Assembly (NCBI GenBank): GCA_001939145.1
Contig: LSRX01000330.1
Location: forward strand, 150,796 to 214,795
DNA length: 64,000 nt
Reading direction: 5' to 3'
Origin: Symbiodinium microadriaticum
Lineage: Eukaryota > Sar > Dinophyceae > Suessiales > Symbiodiniaceae
In this document: one piece after another, positions 56,967-64,000 of the stretch
Numbering within the stretch: the stretch's first letter is position 1
How the letters are laid out: each line of letters starts with the position of its first letter
Translations under genes and position numbers: made by a program
Notes under the pieces: model-generated
Seen by the model: only the letters and a program-made list of their open reading frames with translations
Databases searched by the model: none
What the model was told of the DNA's origin: nothing

Positions 56967-57101
56967 TCGAACCACTTCCTGGACTTGCATGGATCCTGCA
57001 AGTGGGAAAGCACTGCCGGCCCGCAGGTCGTGAACAGACTGACGACATCTGTAGATCTGCCTCCAGAGTTTGTGCGGGCCTTGTTCATGACAACTGTGTG
57101 A
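56967..57101 (+). CDS. candidate terminal exon
   Basis: Acceptor gtccaactgttgcaag. Reads SNHFLDLHGSCKWESTAGPQ, then VVNRLTTSVDLPPEFVRALF and MTTV, ending TGA 57099. Likely 3' end of the 55225-57101 locus. Confidence 0.5.
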   Translation, partial: SNHFLDLHGSCKWESTAGPQVVNRLTTSVDLPPEFVRALFMTTV

Positions 57102-57120
57102 CGACAGGTCTTTCTAGTCT

Positions 57121-57486
57121 TTGTTTAAACCGAATTGGGCCTTCGGAGTTTCAGATTTGGGATCCTGTTTAGGAGTCAGGGCTTTGGCTTTTGGGGTTGT
57201 CCGTGCAGCACATCATCACATCAGTGTCTCAGTTGTCGCAGTTGGACTTCGTCAGCATGAACTAGGACGCAGGATTCAAGGGCTTGTGCGACAAGGGCTG
57301 GACGCCGCAGCTTTAGGACGGTTCCACATGTCCGCTCAGATCTTGTTGGGTTCAGAGTCAGCTTCTCGAAGCCTTCAGGTCCAAAACGACCATGACCCCG
57401 CACACCGAACTCAGTATTCTTACCAGCGGCTGAAATCACCCAAGTTCAACCCGCTACATTTAAATCATGTTACATCAGGGCAGTAG
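57121..57486 (+). CDS. candidate ORF or exon, 121 codons
   Basis: Coding character is best from about 57210: ISVSVVAVGLRQHELGRRIQ, then GLVRQGLDAAALGRFHMSAQ and QNDHDPAHRTQYSYQRLKSP, ending TAG 57484. The minus frame is shorter. Product unknown. Confidence 0.4.
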   Translation: MFKPNWAFGVSDLGSCLGVRALAFGVVRAAHHHISVSVVAVGLRQHELGRRIQGLVRQGLDAAALGRFHMSAQILLGSESASRSLQVQNDHDPAHRTQYSYQRLKSPKFNPLHLNHVTSGQ

Positions 57487-57912
57487 TCGTATCATTGATC
57501 AGTCTAACAGGACTGCCGTTGAGAATGCAGAGGTGCATCTCTATATCTCCAACTGCATCTCCTCTTGCGAAAACATCAAGGTGCAGCGACCTTCATTTCA
57601 GGGTATAGGGTCCCATGTGTGTCCCCTCCCAGCATTTTGATGTGGCTGTCTTGTCGGCTGATGCGGGCTTTCGTGCTTCAGACAGGTTCATGATATTCCA
57701 TACTTATACCGTTAGTACCAGCCAGTGTGATGGCATCCGTTCGGAGAGCACAGCGAAGGCCCGCCCCAAGGTGTTCTGGCAGGAAGCCTGCTGAAATTCT
57801 GCAGACCCTCTTTCCCGCTTGAATTCATGTCAAGTGTGCGCCTTGCAGACTCCGGTCATCTGCAGGCTCTCCGATCTGAACATCTGGCTGCTGCATTGAC
57901 AAATTCATTCTC
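57487..57912. other. no gene seen
   Basis: Short frames only. Confidence 0.35.
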
Positions 57913-58137
57913 TTGCAACTGTTTCGAGTTGAGTCTGCCTGGGTAAGTCCTCGGTCCGAAATCCGGCAATGCGGGACAAATGCCAAAGCCTCTGCCAACT
58001 TTGATGATGCCGAGAATCCCAGGCTAAGCGTTTTTTTTGGGGCTCTCTTCCGTCGGCGCCAGGACAAGTACATGCAGAACCGCTTGGTTCGCCTCGTGGG
58101 GAGCCTAAAGAGCCTAAAGGGCCTAAAAGTCTCATGA
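57913..58137 (+). CDS. candidate exon, basic C-terminus
   Basis: Reads NAKASANFDDAENPRLSVFF, then GALFRRRQDKYMQNRLVRLV and GSLKSLKGLKVS, ending TGA 58135. From 58138 to 58320 three + frames and one minus frame are open at once, so the continuation cannot be resolved. Confidence 0.4.
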   Translation: MQLFRVESAWVSPRSEIRQCGTNAKASANFDDAENPRLSVFFGALFRRRQDKYMQNRLVRLVGSLKSLKGLKVS

Positions 58138-58696
58138 CCTGTAGGCCGGCTTCGAGACTTCGAAGTCTCTGCCGCCAAGCGAGCACGATATCTGGCTCTC
58201 GTGCACCTTCTTCCCCGCCTCGTCTCATGCAAGGCGTTCTTGAGGCCCCGGCCCAGGCCATCACTACGACATGTCGGTTTACATTGAGGTCTCATTGCGT
58301 AGAGTTTGATGCACAATCAGGACTCAGATTTGTCTTGCAGCAGAGCTGGCATGACGAGAACCGAGGGGGCAAAGGAAGTCGAGATATAAGATCCGACAAG
58401 TAGACTGCATATTATCTGAAGCGCCACCTACTTACCAGCCACAAGTAAGTACGGTTAGCTCTTATTGTGTTTTGATCCAGCCCCTCATTGCCTAGAGTGC
58501 CGGTTGTAAACCGGAAAGCTTGTATTCCAAACCTCCAGCATGGCCGGTTTCGAACTCTGCGGGTTCCGGAGCTGTTAAAGCGAATTCGTCATCAGATCAG
58601 ATCTGCATTTTGGGTTTTGAGGCTTCGGGCATGGGGTGTTACAGATTTGCGCTCCCAAGCTCCGAACCGACAAAGACTGATTCCCCTGTGAATTAG

Positions 58697-58852
58697 GTCT
58701 GCGTGTTCCTGACCTCGCTGATCCGCAACAAGATCATCAATGTGCGCGACCCGGAAGCTGGAAGAAGTAATTTAAAGCAGTCCTTAGCGCTTCAGCGCAT
58801 CCAACAGGATGTTGCCTGGTTGGACTGTGCGGGGAGAATGCATCGTCGGTGA
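58697..58852 (+). CDS. strong candidate exon, unknown protein
   Basis: Acceptor cccctgtgaattag. Reads VCVFLTSLIRNKIINVRDPE, then AGRSNLKQSLALQRIQQDVA and WLDCAGRMHRR, ending TGA 58850. A donor GTGACA near 58849 could make it internal. FLTSLIRNKIINVRDPE looks like a conserved helix-turn, but I cannot name its family. Confidence 0.55.
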   Translation, partial: VCVFLTSLIRNKIINVRDPEAGRSNLKQSLALQRIQQDVAWLDCAGRMHRR

Positions 58853-59113
58853 CACATGTGCTTGTTGCCATCGTGCCTTTAAGACATGTTGCGTTCATGA
58901 AGAATGACAGCTGTGCTGACTGCTTTGCCTCATTGTCTCGAGAGTATCTTTGCGACTTTACTTCGTTCTCGGTTCCTGGCATCACCGGTTCCCCCAAACC
59001 CGGCTGACTTCTCCGAACGATCATAGCTGCCATGGCTCATAAACATATCATGGATGCCGCTGGGGTGTTCACATGATCGACGCGTCTCGACTTCGCATAT
59101 TCCCGTTGGCAAG

Positions 59114-59208
59114 CTGGAGGTGCAGGACTTGTTCATAGAGGTGCAGGCCTTCTGCATCGAGTTCAGCCGCATTCGCGAGGCGACAGCTGCAAAGCCGAAG
59201 CCCGAACG
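59114..59208 (+). CDS. strong candidate exon, unknown protein
   Basis: Acceptor atattcccgttggcaag, donor GTATGC at 59209. Reads [20 protein letters not shown], then [11 protein letters not shown]. An amphipathic helix followed by a Lys/Pro linker. The minus frame here is a shadow. Confidence 0.55.
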
Positions 59209-59394
59209 GTATGCCTTAGGCCCTAGGCCATAGGCCTTCTCGAAAAGGCACAAGGCTGCAAGCCCCACTCCTTACATTCCGAGCATCCTTGGTGGATCAA
59301 CCTTTAAGCTTGCGGGTATCTCGGGTGCTTGGGTCTAATTATGAAATCGTGCAGTTGAATTGGTGGCTGAGGAGCGGAGCCAGGGGATAATTAT

Positions 59395-59634
59395 TTGAAG
59401 TGGAAGCTCGAAAGTTGGATGATGAGGAACCCTGCTCGGGGTTCGTTTGCGGTATCGGAATTTGGATTGAGTTCTTGGAACAACAGAGAGGTACAGAAGC
59501 TATTGTGCGGTGCATGCCACATCAACAACGAGAGACGCTGCCGTTCAGACCGCCAGAAACACCATGACTGTCAACTTGCACCTCAAGGATTAATTGCAGG
59601 CTTGACTTCGGAAGGATCTTGTACCGGACAGTGA
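59395..59634 (+). CDS. candidate exon in a region with three open + frames
   Basis: The longest reads KWKLESWMMRNPARGSFAVS, then EFGLSSWNNREVQKLLCGAC. Other frames at 59480-59590 read TEAIVRCMPHQQRETLPFRP and TSTTRDAAVQTARNTMTVNL. Only one can be coding. Confidence 0.4.
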   Translation: MKWKLESWMMRNPARGSFAVSEFGLSSWNNREVQKLLCGACHINNERRCRSDRQKHHDCQLAPQGLIAGLTSEGSCTGQ

Positions 59635-60125
59635 TTGCCAGAAGCACCAAAAGCCCAGTAGGTGGCATGCCTGCGCTCTGGAACTCAAGGCCTAGAGCCA
59701 TCACAGTCGCAGTACTGAAAGTTGCACCTAGCCACAGTGGGGGAAGGGCCTGAGAACCCCGAAGCGCCCTCAAAGACACTGCACCTCGCGAGGCCGCCTC
59801 GCTGTTTCGGCTGCTGAAGACACTGGAGCAGAACCCAAAGTGAACCCTTCCAAATACTCTTCGAGAGCACTTCAGAGTTGGCTCCCCCCCAAGCTGGGAT
59901 CATCTCCCGCATGTTCCGTGTTCCTCCACCTACCTGAACCAGACACCCCACCTGCGAATCTTCAGCGCCTGTGCGGCTAAGGTTTTCAGGTTTCAATTTG
60001 CTGTTCATGTTGCAGTTGTGATGCTTTAGCTGGGCTTCTGTCTGGCAACTATGGAAGAACGGCAGGCGGTTCAATCCCGAACTACCCGAAGACGGTGACA
60101 ATCCCTTCAACTAACCCTCCACAAG

Positions 60126-60324
60126 CCAAATTGATCTGCTGCAGCGCGCAGAGATCCAGCCGACCGAAGCTTTCACAGAGCGGCGAAATGTGACTCCCTT
60201 GGCCTCATCCACTAGACGAGTTCCTCGCCAGACTACCTGTTTCTCGAATAAGCCGGCTCGTTCCAGATTCCGCCGGTGCAACAAAGCTGATATGGCCCAC
60301 GGGAGTCCGGAGCGCTCGATGTAG
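60126..60324 (+). CDS. candidate exon, Arg/Ser/Thr-rich
   Basis: Acceptor taaccctccacaag. Open 65 codons to TAG 60322. Reads QIDLLQRAEIQPTEAFTERR, then NVTPLASSTRRVPRQTTCFS and NKPARSRFRRCNKADMAHGS. A 144-codon minus frame (60545-60111) is also protein-like, so the strand is not certain. Confidence 0.4.
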
Positions 60325-60576
60325 CCGTCCATTGGTGAGCAGGGTGCGACTCCTCCGTCCGAGTATGAGTGTCGTTGGTTTTCTTCACGCCCTCTTAGTG
60401 GCTTTGCGGCTGTTGATAGTTTCAGTTGAAGTTTATCACTTGGTACGACCATGCTCATATTGATGCTGATGCTGGGACTTCCCACGAAGGAGGTAGGAAG
60501 CGGTGGCAGAGCCATGGTAGCACTCCGCCCCAAACAACCTTGCAACTATGTGTGGAACGCATGCCCACATCAATAG

Positions 60577-60636
60577 CCTGACGATAGGAAAATGATCATC
60601 GCCAAGCATAACAAGCACGTATTGATGTGCGTTTGT
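60577..60636 (+). CDS. candidate exon, unknown protein
   Basis: Donor GTAAGG at 60637. Reads PDDRKMIIAKHNKHVLMCVC. The frame stays open to 60750 if unspliced. A minus frame (60717-60436) with VLVMLGDDHFPIVRLL is the alternative. Confidence 0.4.
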
Positions 60637-61004
60637 GTAAGGGACTGGAAGTGGCACGGTACGATTTGTGGTTCGGAAATCGAGCCTGCATCCTGCACTC
60701 CAAGAAGCGAAGAGCACTCGCCCCTTCCACTTGCGGGTTTATCCACGTAGGCAGCTTGAATCTGTGGTCAGCTTGGTTCCAGTCAGCGACGAAAAGTTAC
60801 ATTGAGTGTGACGGTGGCTGATTTATTGGTTGTCCAAGCCGAACGGAGAACCTGTAAGTGCTGAGGGCTAGCAGAAGCAAGGGGGCCGCTGTCTCCAGCT
60901 TGGCCCGCAAAGCAGCGCATGCCTCTGCTGCATGGGCCGTTGAGATGGACTAGTTTTGAAAATCCGGGCTGTAGTTCATTCTCACTTGGGGTTCAAGCCC
61001 ATAA

Positions 61005-61217
61005 ATGACATCTTCACCTTTTGAACCCGTCAACAGGGGTGTCAATGGCTCTTTATGTTTAAGTTCGATTGTGCTCGTCATCCTTGTTATGAGGGGCATG
61101 CGAGTAGAATCCCATGCTCACAAGAGCACAAGACAGCGCAACAGGCGCGGCGAAAGTGAGGCAGAGGGTGCGCAAAAAGCTGCACAGGAGCCTCTGACAA
61201 GAAGTGCACTTCAATGA
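61005..61217 (+). CDS. candidate small membrane-anchored ORF
   Basis: ATG 61005 to TGA 61215, 70 codons. Residues 18-35 are hydrophobic (LCLSSIVLVILVMRGM), followed by a basic and Glu-rich tail (KSTRQRNRRGESEAEGAQKA). Topology like a signal anchor. Not recognised. Confidence 0.4.
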   Translation: MTSSPFEPVNRGVNGSLCLSSIVLVILVMRGMRVESHAHKSTRQRNRRGESEAEGAQKAAQEPLTRSALQ

Positions 61218-61408
61218 TCCGCTACAGTGCCAAGTCTTTCGAAACCCACTCACGACTTCCAACGGTGAGGCTTTTTCCGTTTGCGTTGGAAGGGTTCCCT
61301 ATCCCAGTCGCTCCACATCATGCCAAGCACATGACTTGGGATACTTTCTGCAGAAGAACCACGGACGGAGAAGCGCGGAACGGATCGGGCCTCCAGCTCC
61401 AACCCTAG
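61214..61408 (+). CDS. candidate small ORF
   Basis: ATG 61214 overlaps the preceding stop (ATGA). Reads MIRYSAKSFETHSRLPTVRL, then FPFALEGFPIPVAPHHAKHM and TWDTFCRRTTDGEARNGSGL, ending TAG 61406. A second + frame (61204-61425) is open over the same bases. Confidence 0.35.
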   Translation: MIRYSAKSFETHSRLPTVRLFPFALEGFPIPVAPHHAKHMTWDTFCRRTTDGEARNGSGLQLQP

Positions 61409-61592
61409 GCATGGCCTGTGGCTGAAAGCTAACCTTACTTGAACCCTGTGAAGTATCCATTTGCTGAGGTTACCGTAGTCCTTGACATTTCGGGATTCGG
61501 ATGACCTCGGTTAATGCCGCGACTGTCGATAGTCTCAGGGTCGAGGCTTCGGATCCAGAATGGAAACCTGACAGCGGTTCAAGCCAGTTTGC

Positions 61593-61862
61593 ATGTCGGC
61601 CTTGGAGGGCGAAGAGCTTCATGCTACCCAGCTGCACTTTGAGATAACAGCAGCTGTGCCAGTGCCATTTAGAACTGGTCAAAGCCTGTCGACCGCCTGT
61701 CGGCCGCCTGTCGGCCCAGGCTTTAGAGCCGACGAGCACCGGGAATTCAGATCGCCAGGATGCCAGGCCCCAGGAGTGAGGAAGCGTCTACACGTAGCCT
61801 TCCTTGCGTTTCACGGCTTTATGGTGTTACTGAAGGGTTCAGGACGAAGAGCACCCCTTTAG
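61593..61862 (+). CDS. candidate small ORF, 89 codons
   Basis: ATG 61593 to TAG 61860. Reads MSALEGEELHATQLHFEITA, then AVPVPFRTGQSLSTACRPPV and RKRLHVAFLAFHGFMVLLKG. Includes a short internal duplication (cgcctgtcggc twice near 61691-61713). Confidence 0.45.
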   Translation: MSALEGEELHATQLHFEITAAVPVPFRTGQSLSTACRPPVGPGFRADEHREFRSPGCQAPGVRKRLHVAFLAFHGFMVLLKGSGRRAPL

Positions 61863-61941
61863 TTTGGGTTCTTCAGTGTCCACAACTGCGACTTAGATAG
61901 GACTCTGAATCTCGCAGCTACGTGGCATGATGTGACGGCAG

Positions 61942-62095
61942 GTATTGGTCACAGGTCGGATACCTTTCGAAGGCAAATTCTGATGTGTTTGCCCACGATG
62001 CCGATCTGCAGATGTCAGGCATGGTTGACTTCTTGGGGCACTTGTGCATACCCCATAGGATCATAGGAGCAGGAGCGAAGCCTGCGAAGCCTTAA
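61942..62095 (+). CDS. candidate exon just upstream of the E1 gene
   Basis: Acceptor gatgtgacggcag. Reads YWSQVGYLSKANSDVFAHDA, then DLQMSGMVDFLGHLCIPHRI and a degenerate GAKPAKP end at TAA 62093. It lies 144 bp before the first E1 exon and could be its 5' exon, but nothing in it matches the E1 N-terminus. Confidence 0.4.
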
Positions 62096-62238
62096 TGCTG
62101 CGAAGCGAAATAGCTTTGAGTCTCTGAGTCTGTTTGGGCCAAGGGCCGGAGACGCGCAGGTTTTGTTGCTTGTAGAACCCGGTGCGATTCAATGCTCACC
62201 CAGCTGATGCCCTTCTTACCGCGTCGCCTCACCACCAG

Positions 62239-62342
62239 ATGGAGTCGCGGCAAGGTCGGAGACTGCGATCGACACCAACTTGTACAGCCGGCAGATCGGC
62301 ACCTTCGGCATGGAGACCATGGGGAAGCTCATCCAGATGAAG
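62239..62342 (+). CDS. UBA1: ubiquitin-activating enzyme E1, first recognisable exon
   Basis: Encodes the start of the inactive adenylation half-domain of E1, the enzyme that uses ATP to activate ubiquitin and pass it to E2s. Reads AIDTNLYSRQIGTFGMETMG, then KLIQMK. LYSRQ is the hallmark entry motif of this family. Acceptor cctcaccaccag at 62238. The donor is best placed as GC (aag then GCCGAT at 62343), since LIQMK must be followed by the VLISG block. The initiator ATG lies upstream and was not identified; an ATG at 62239 is in another frame. SUMO-E1 subunit AOS1 has a related start, but LYSRQ with VLISGLRGLGVE fits UBA1 better. Confidence 0.85.
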
Positions 62343-62926
62343 GCCGATTCTCCTAGCACGCTTAGAATAGGTTTAGCTACGGTCTCGAAGCACAGTTTTG
62401 ACAGAATGCAGGCCGTGGCCGGAGATCGGTAGGAGATGATCGGGTTCGAGATTGGCTTCTTCCAGGATCTCCCACCTCACGTCATCGGCAACGACCCAAG
62501 CCGAGAAAATAGAACACAAACTGGGTGATAGCACGCTACACCCAGAGTGGAAAACTGGAAGATGAGCAGCATAGGGCGGGGCACATCCAGATCGGAGCGA
62601 ACCAATCCGTGCTTTCGCGCAAGCTGGGCCGATCCCTGTCTCGTAAATCGCAGGGTCGACGAACTGCCGCCCAGCAGCCCCATGCATTCACAATGACTTT
62701 GGACTTTTTGCAAGCAGGTGTACACCGCCAGCTACGGACACGAAACACTCGACTCCTGGTGCCACGGGGCACATGCGGGTAGCTTGAAACCTGAAGCCGA
62801 GGACGCAACATACAGGGGAGATGCTAGGTGACAAGTCGCATCCCAATCCCACAGTTTCCGTCAGCTGTGAGCTCGAAAGCCAAAGCCCTGCCCCCCCAAG
62901 CTTCGTCCTCCTCAATCTTGCGCGAG
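62343..62926 (+). other. E1 intron (584 nt)
   Basis: Begins GCCGAT and ends gcgcgag, a GC-AG intron. Contains antisense frames (for example 62687-62373) that are considered shadows. Confidence 0.7.
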
Positions 62927-62956
62927 GTCCTCATCTCCGGCCTTCGGGGTTTAGGA
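62927..62956 (+). CDS. UBA1: ubiquitin-activating enzyme E1, 30-nt exon
   Basis: Exactly ten codons, VLISGLRGLG: beta-strand 1 and the glycine-rich loop of the E1 Rossmann-like fold. Sits between gcgcgag and GCCGGA, so the donor is again GC. Phase 0 on both sides, matching the exons at 62239 and 63540. Too short for most gene finders. Confidence 0.85.
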
Positions 62957-63539
62957 GCCGGACAGCCCAGGAATCACTGGGTCAAGGGTCGAGCTTGAAA
63001 TAATCAGGGTGCACGTTTGGAGGCTGGGTGCAGCTCCAACATTTTTGGTTGGAATTGGTCTCGGATACTTTTTGCGACCTTGGGCTTCTGTGGGATCCGA
63101 CATGTAGAGCTATTGCATGACTTGGAGCCATACGAGGTTTTGCTTTAATTCCGAGGAGCAGGAACTTCCGAAGACTGACAGCTTTGCCAAGTCCCACAGG
63201 ATCCCACACCCGGGTAGTGATGTTCTCACGGAAGCAAATATATCCCAAGCGTCGCAACTGAAGGGGCAACCAGGAGGCACCTGCTGGCAACCATGTCCAA
63301 GTAGAAAGAAGAGAAACCGAAACCAATCTACATCCTCAGCAGGAAGGAGCAGCCCTTGAAACCCGACCCCGCTTCTAGGGTTTCCAGATTCGGGGTGCAT
63401 GCAAGGCTTCGGATGCCTGGCAGAGAGTGTCGGACGGAGAGATCCCTTTCTTGCACATTCGACAGTTTAGCACGGTTCATGCGGGCAGGGCTCGTGGCCT
63501 CAAGGGTTCTAAGAGCCGTGGCCCTACTGCAAGCCCGAG
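62957..63539 (+). other. E1 intron (583 nt)
   Basis: GC donor (GCCGGA) and acceptor gcaagcccgag. No other exon seen in it. Confidence 0.65.
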
Positions 63540-63581
63540 GTCGAGGTCGCCAAGAACCTCATCCTCGCCGGACCTGCTATG
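63540..63581 (+). CDS. UBA1: ubiquitin-activating enzyme E1, third exon (end uncertain)
   Basis: Reads VEVAKNLILAGPAM, continuing GLRGLG with the helix that packs on the nucleotide loop. The family continues with a beta-strand of the type VTLxD, which is not present after 63581, so a donor lies near 63576-63582 (GC at 63576 or 63582). The remaining roughly 1,000 residues, including the catalytic Cys domain and ubiquitin-fold domain, must lie beyond the window. Confidence 0.8.
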
Positions 63582-64000
63582 GCCCGAACCTTGAAACCTT
63601 TGTCGGGCAGCCTGCGATTATCTGCAGCAGTTCTGTTTCCATGTAAAACGATTTCGGGAACAGAGCATCTGGGATGCAGAGCTGGGGGCTGGGGTCTAGA
63701 GCGGACTCGGCTCCTGCCACGACGAATAAAATCTACACCTGACAAGGTTGGCCGGAACCTTGAAAGCTCGTGGGACCATAGAAATGGACAGCGATGAGAG
63801 AAAACATACCTGCTTTGAGTTTCGGTGCTTTAGCCTTCATCCCTTCGGAAAGTTTGCGCGGTGAATTTGGGCAGTCGTGCATGGGCAGTCCAGGAGCAAC
63901 AGCTAGCTTTGCTTCCCCGGCCAGGGGTTGAGTCGACCTCCGACAAGTAACGTTAAGTCGGGGCCTTCGCGACTGACATGGACATCTTCCCTGAACTCTT
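63582..64000. other. probable E1 intron to the right edge
   Basis: No block matching the next part of E1 was found before the window ends. Confidence 0.5.

Noticed and set aside
60980..61010. tRNA T-loop-like ggttcaagccc
   Set aside because: No acceptor stem, D-arm or anticodon arm can be folded around it. The same holds for similar words elsewhere.
63040..63075. FLVGIGLGYF as the E1 glycine loop
   Set aside because: The exon at 62927-62956 gives the exact VLISGLRGLG block in the correct phase; this one lacks the following residues.

Overview
The window looks like nuclear DNA of a protist with very dispersed genes, most likely a dinoflagellate. The evidence is short exons scattered in long non-coding stretches, introns that can be placed with GC-AG as well as GT-AG ends, every convincing exon on the + strand over 64 kb, heavy microsatellite content, and no bacterial-style operons, ribosome binding sites or terminators. 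The genus cannot be told from the sequence. Four single N characters (13535, 16089, 25122, 35217) sit at junctions between different simple repeats, so they probably mark assembly joins of unknown length.

Only one gene is recognised with confidence: the 5' part of a ubiquitin-activating enzyme E1 (UBA1 type) at the right end. Its exons are 62239-62342, 62927-62956 and 63540-63581. Joined in phase they spell the LYSRQ, VLISGLRGLG and VEVAKNLILAGP blocks of the E1 N-terminal adenylation fold. The middle exon is only 30 nt, and the donors fit GC-AG splicing. The gene runs off the right edge.

All other coding calls are exon-sized open frames. They rest on acceptor (pyrimidine...AG) and donor (GT or GC) signals, amino-acid composition and, in places, matching splice phase between neighbours. 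The better loci are: 1371-5243 (a membrane protein candidate), 7175-11432, 25248-26141, 27487-28195 (with a 69-nt GC-AG intron that would remove an in-frame TGA), 30523-33899, 38228-38862, 41864-43318, 45675-47598, 49254-51876, 55225-57101 and 58697-60636. I do not recognise their products. Grouping exons into loci is inference.

Non-coding layout: an inverted minisatellite cassette (3125-3750), degenerate telomere-like DNA (10778-10935), a CCCACA array (13066-13534), mixed CT/TATC repeats (15926-16127), a 7.8-kb apparently perfect ACATATAT array (17277-25121), TATC repeats (29045-29197), a pyrimidine-rich block open in several frames (34460-35045), TTG/CTG arrays (35060-35523) next to an island open on both strands (35540-36900), a GA-rich tract (40116-40378), and a 318-bp foldback element resembling a MITE (46676-46993). 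No tRNA, rRNA, spliced-leader gene, CRISPR array or recognisable transposase or reverse transcriptase was found.
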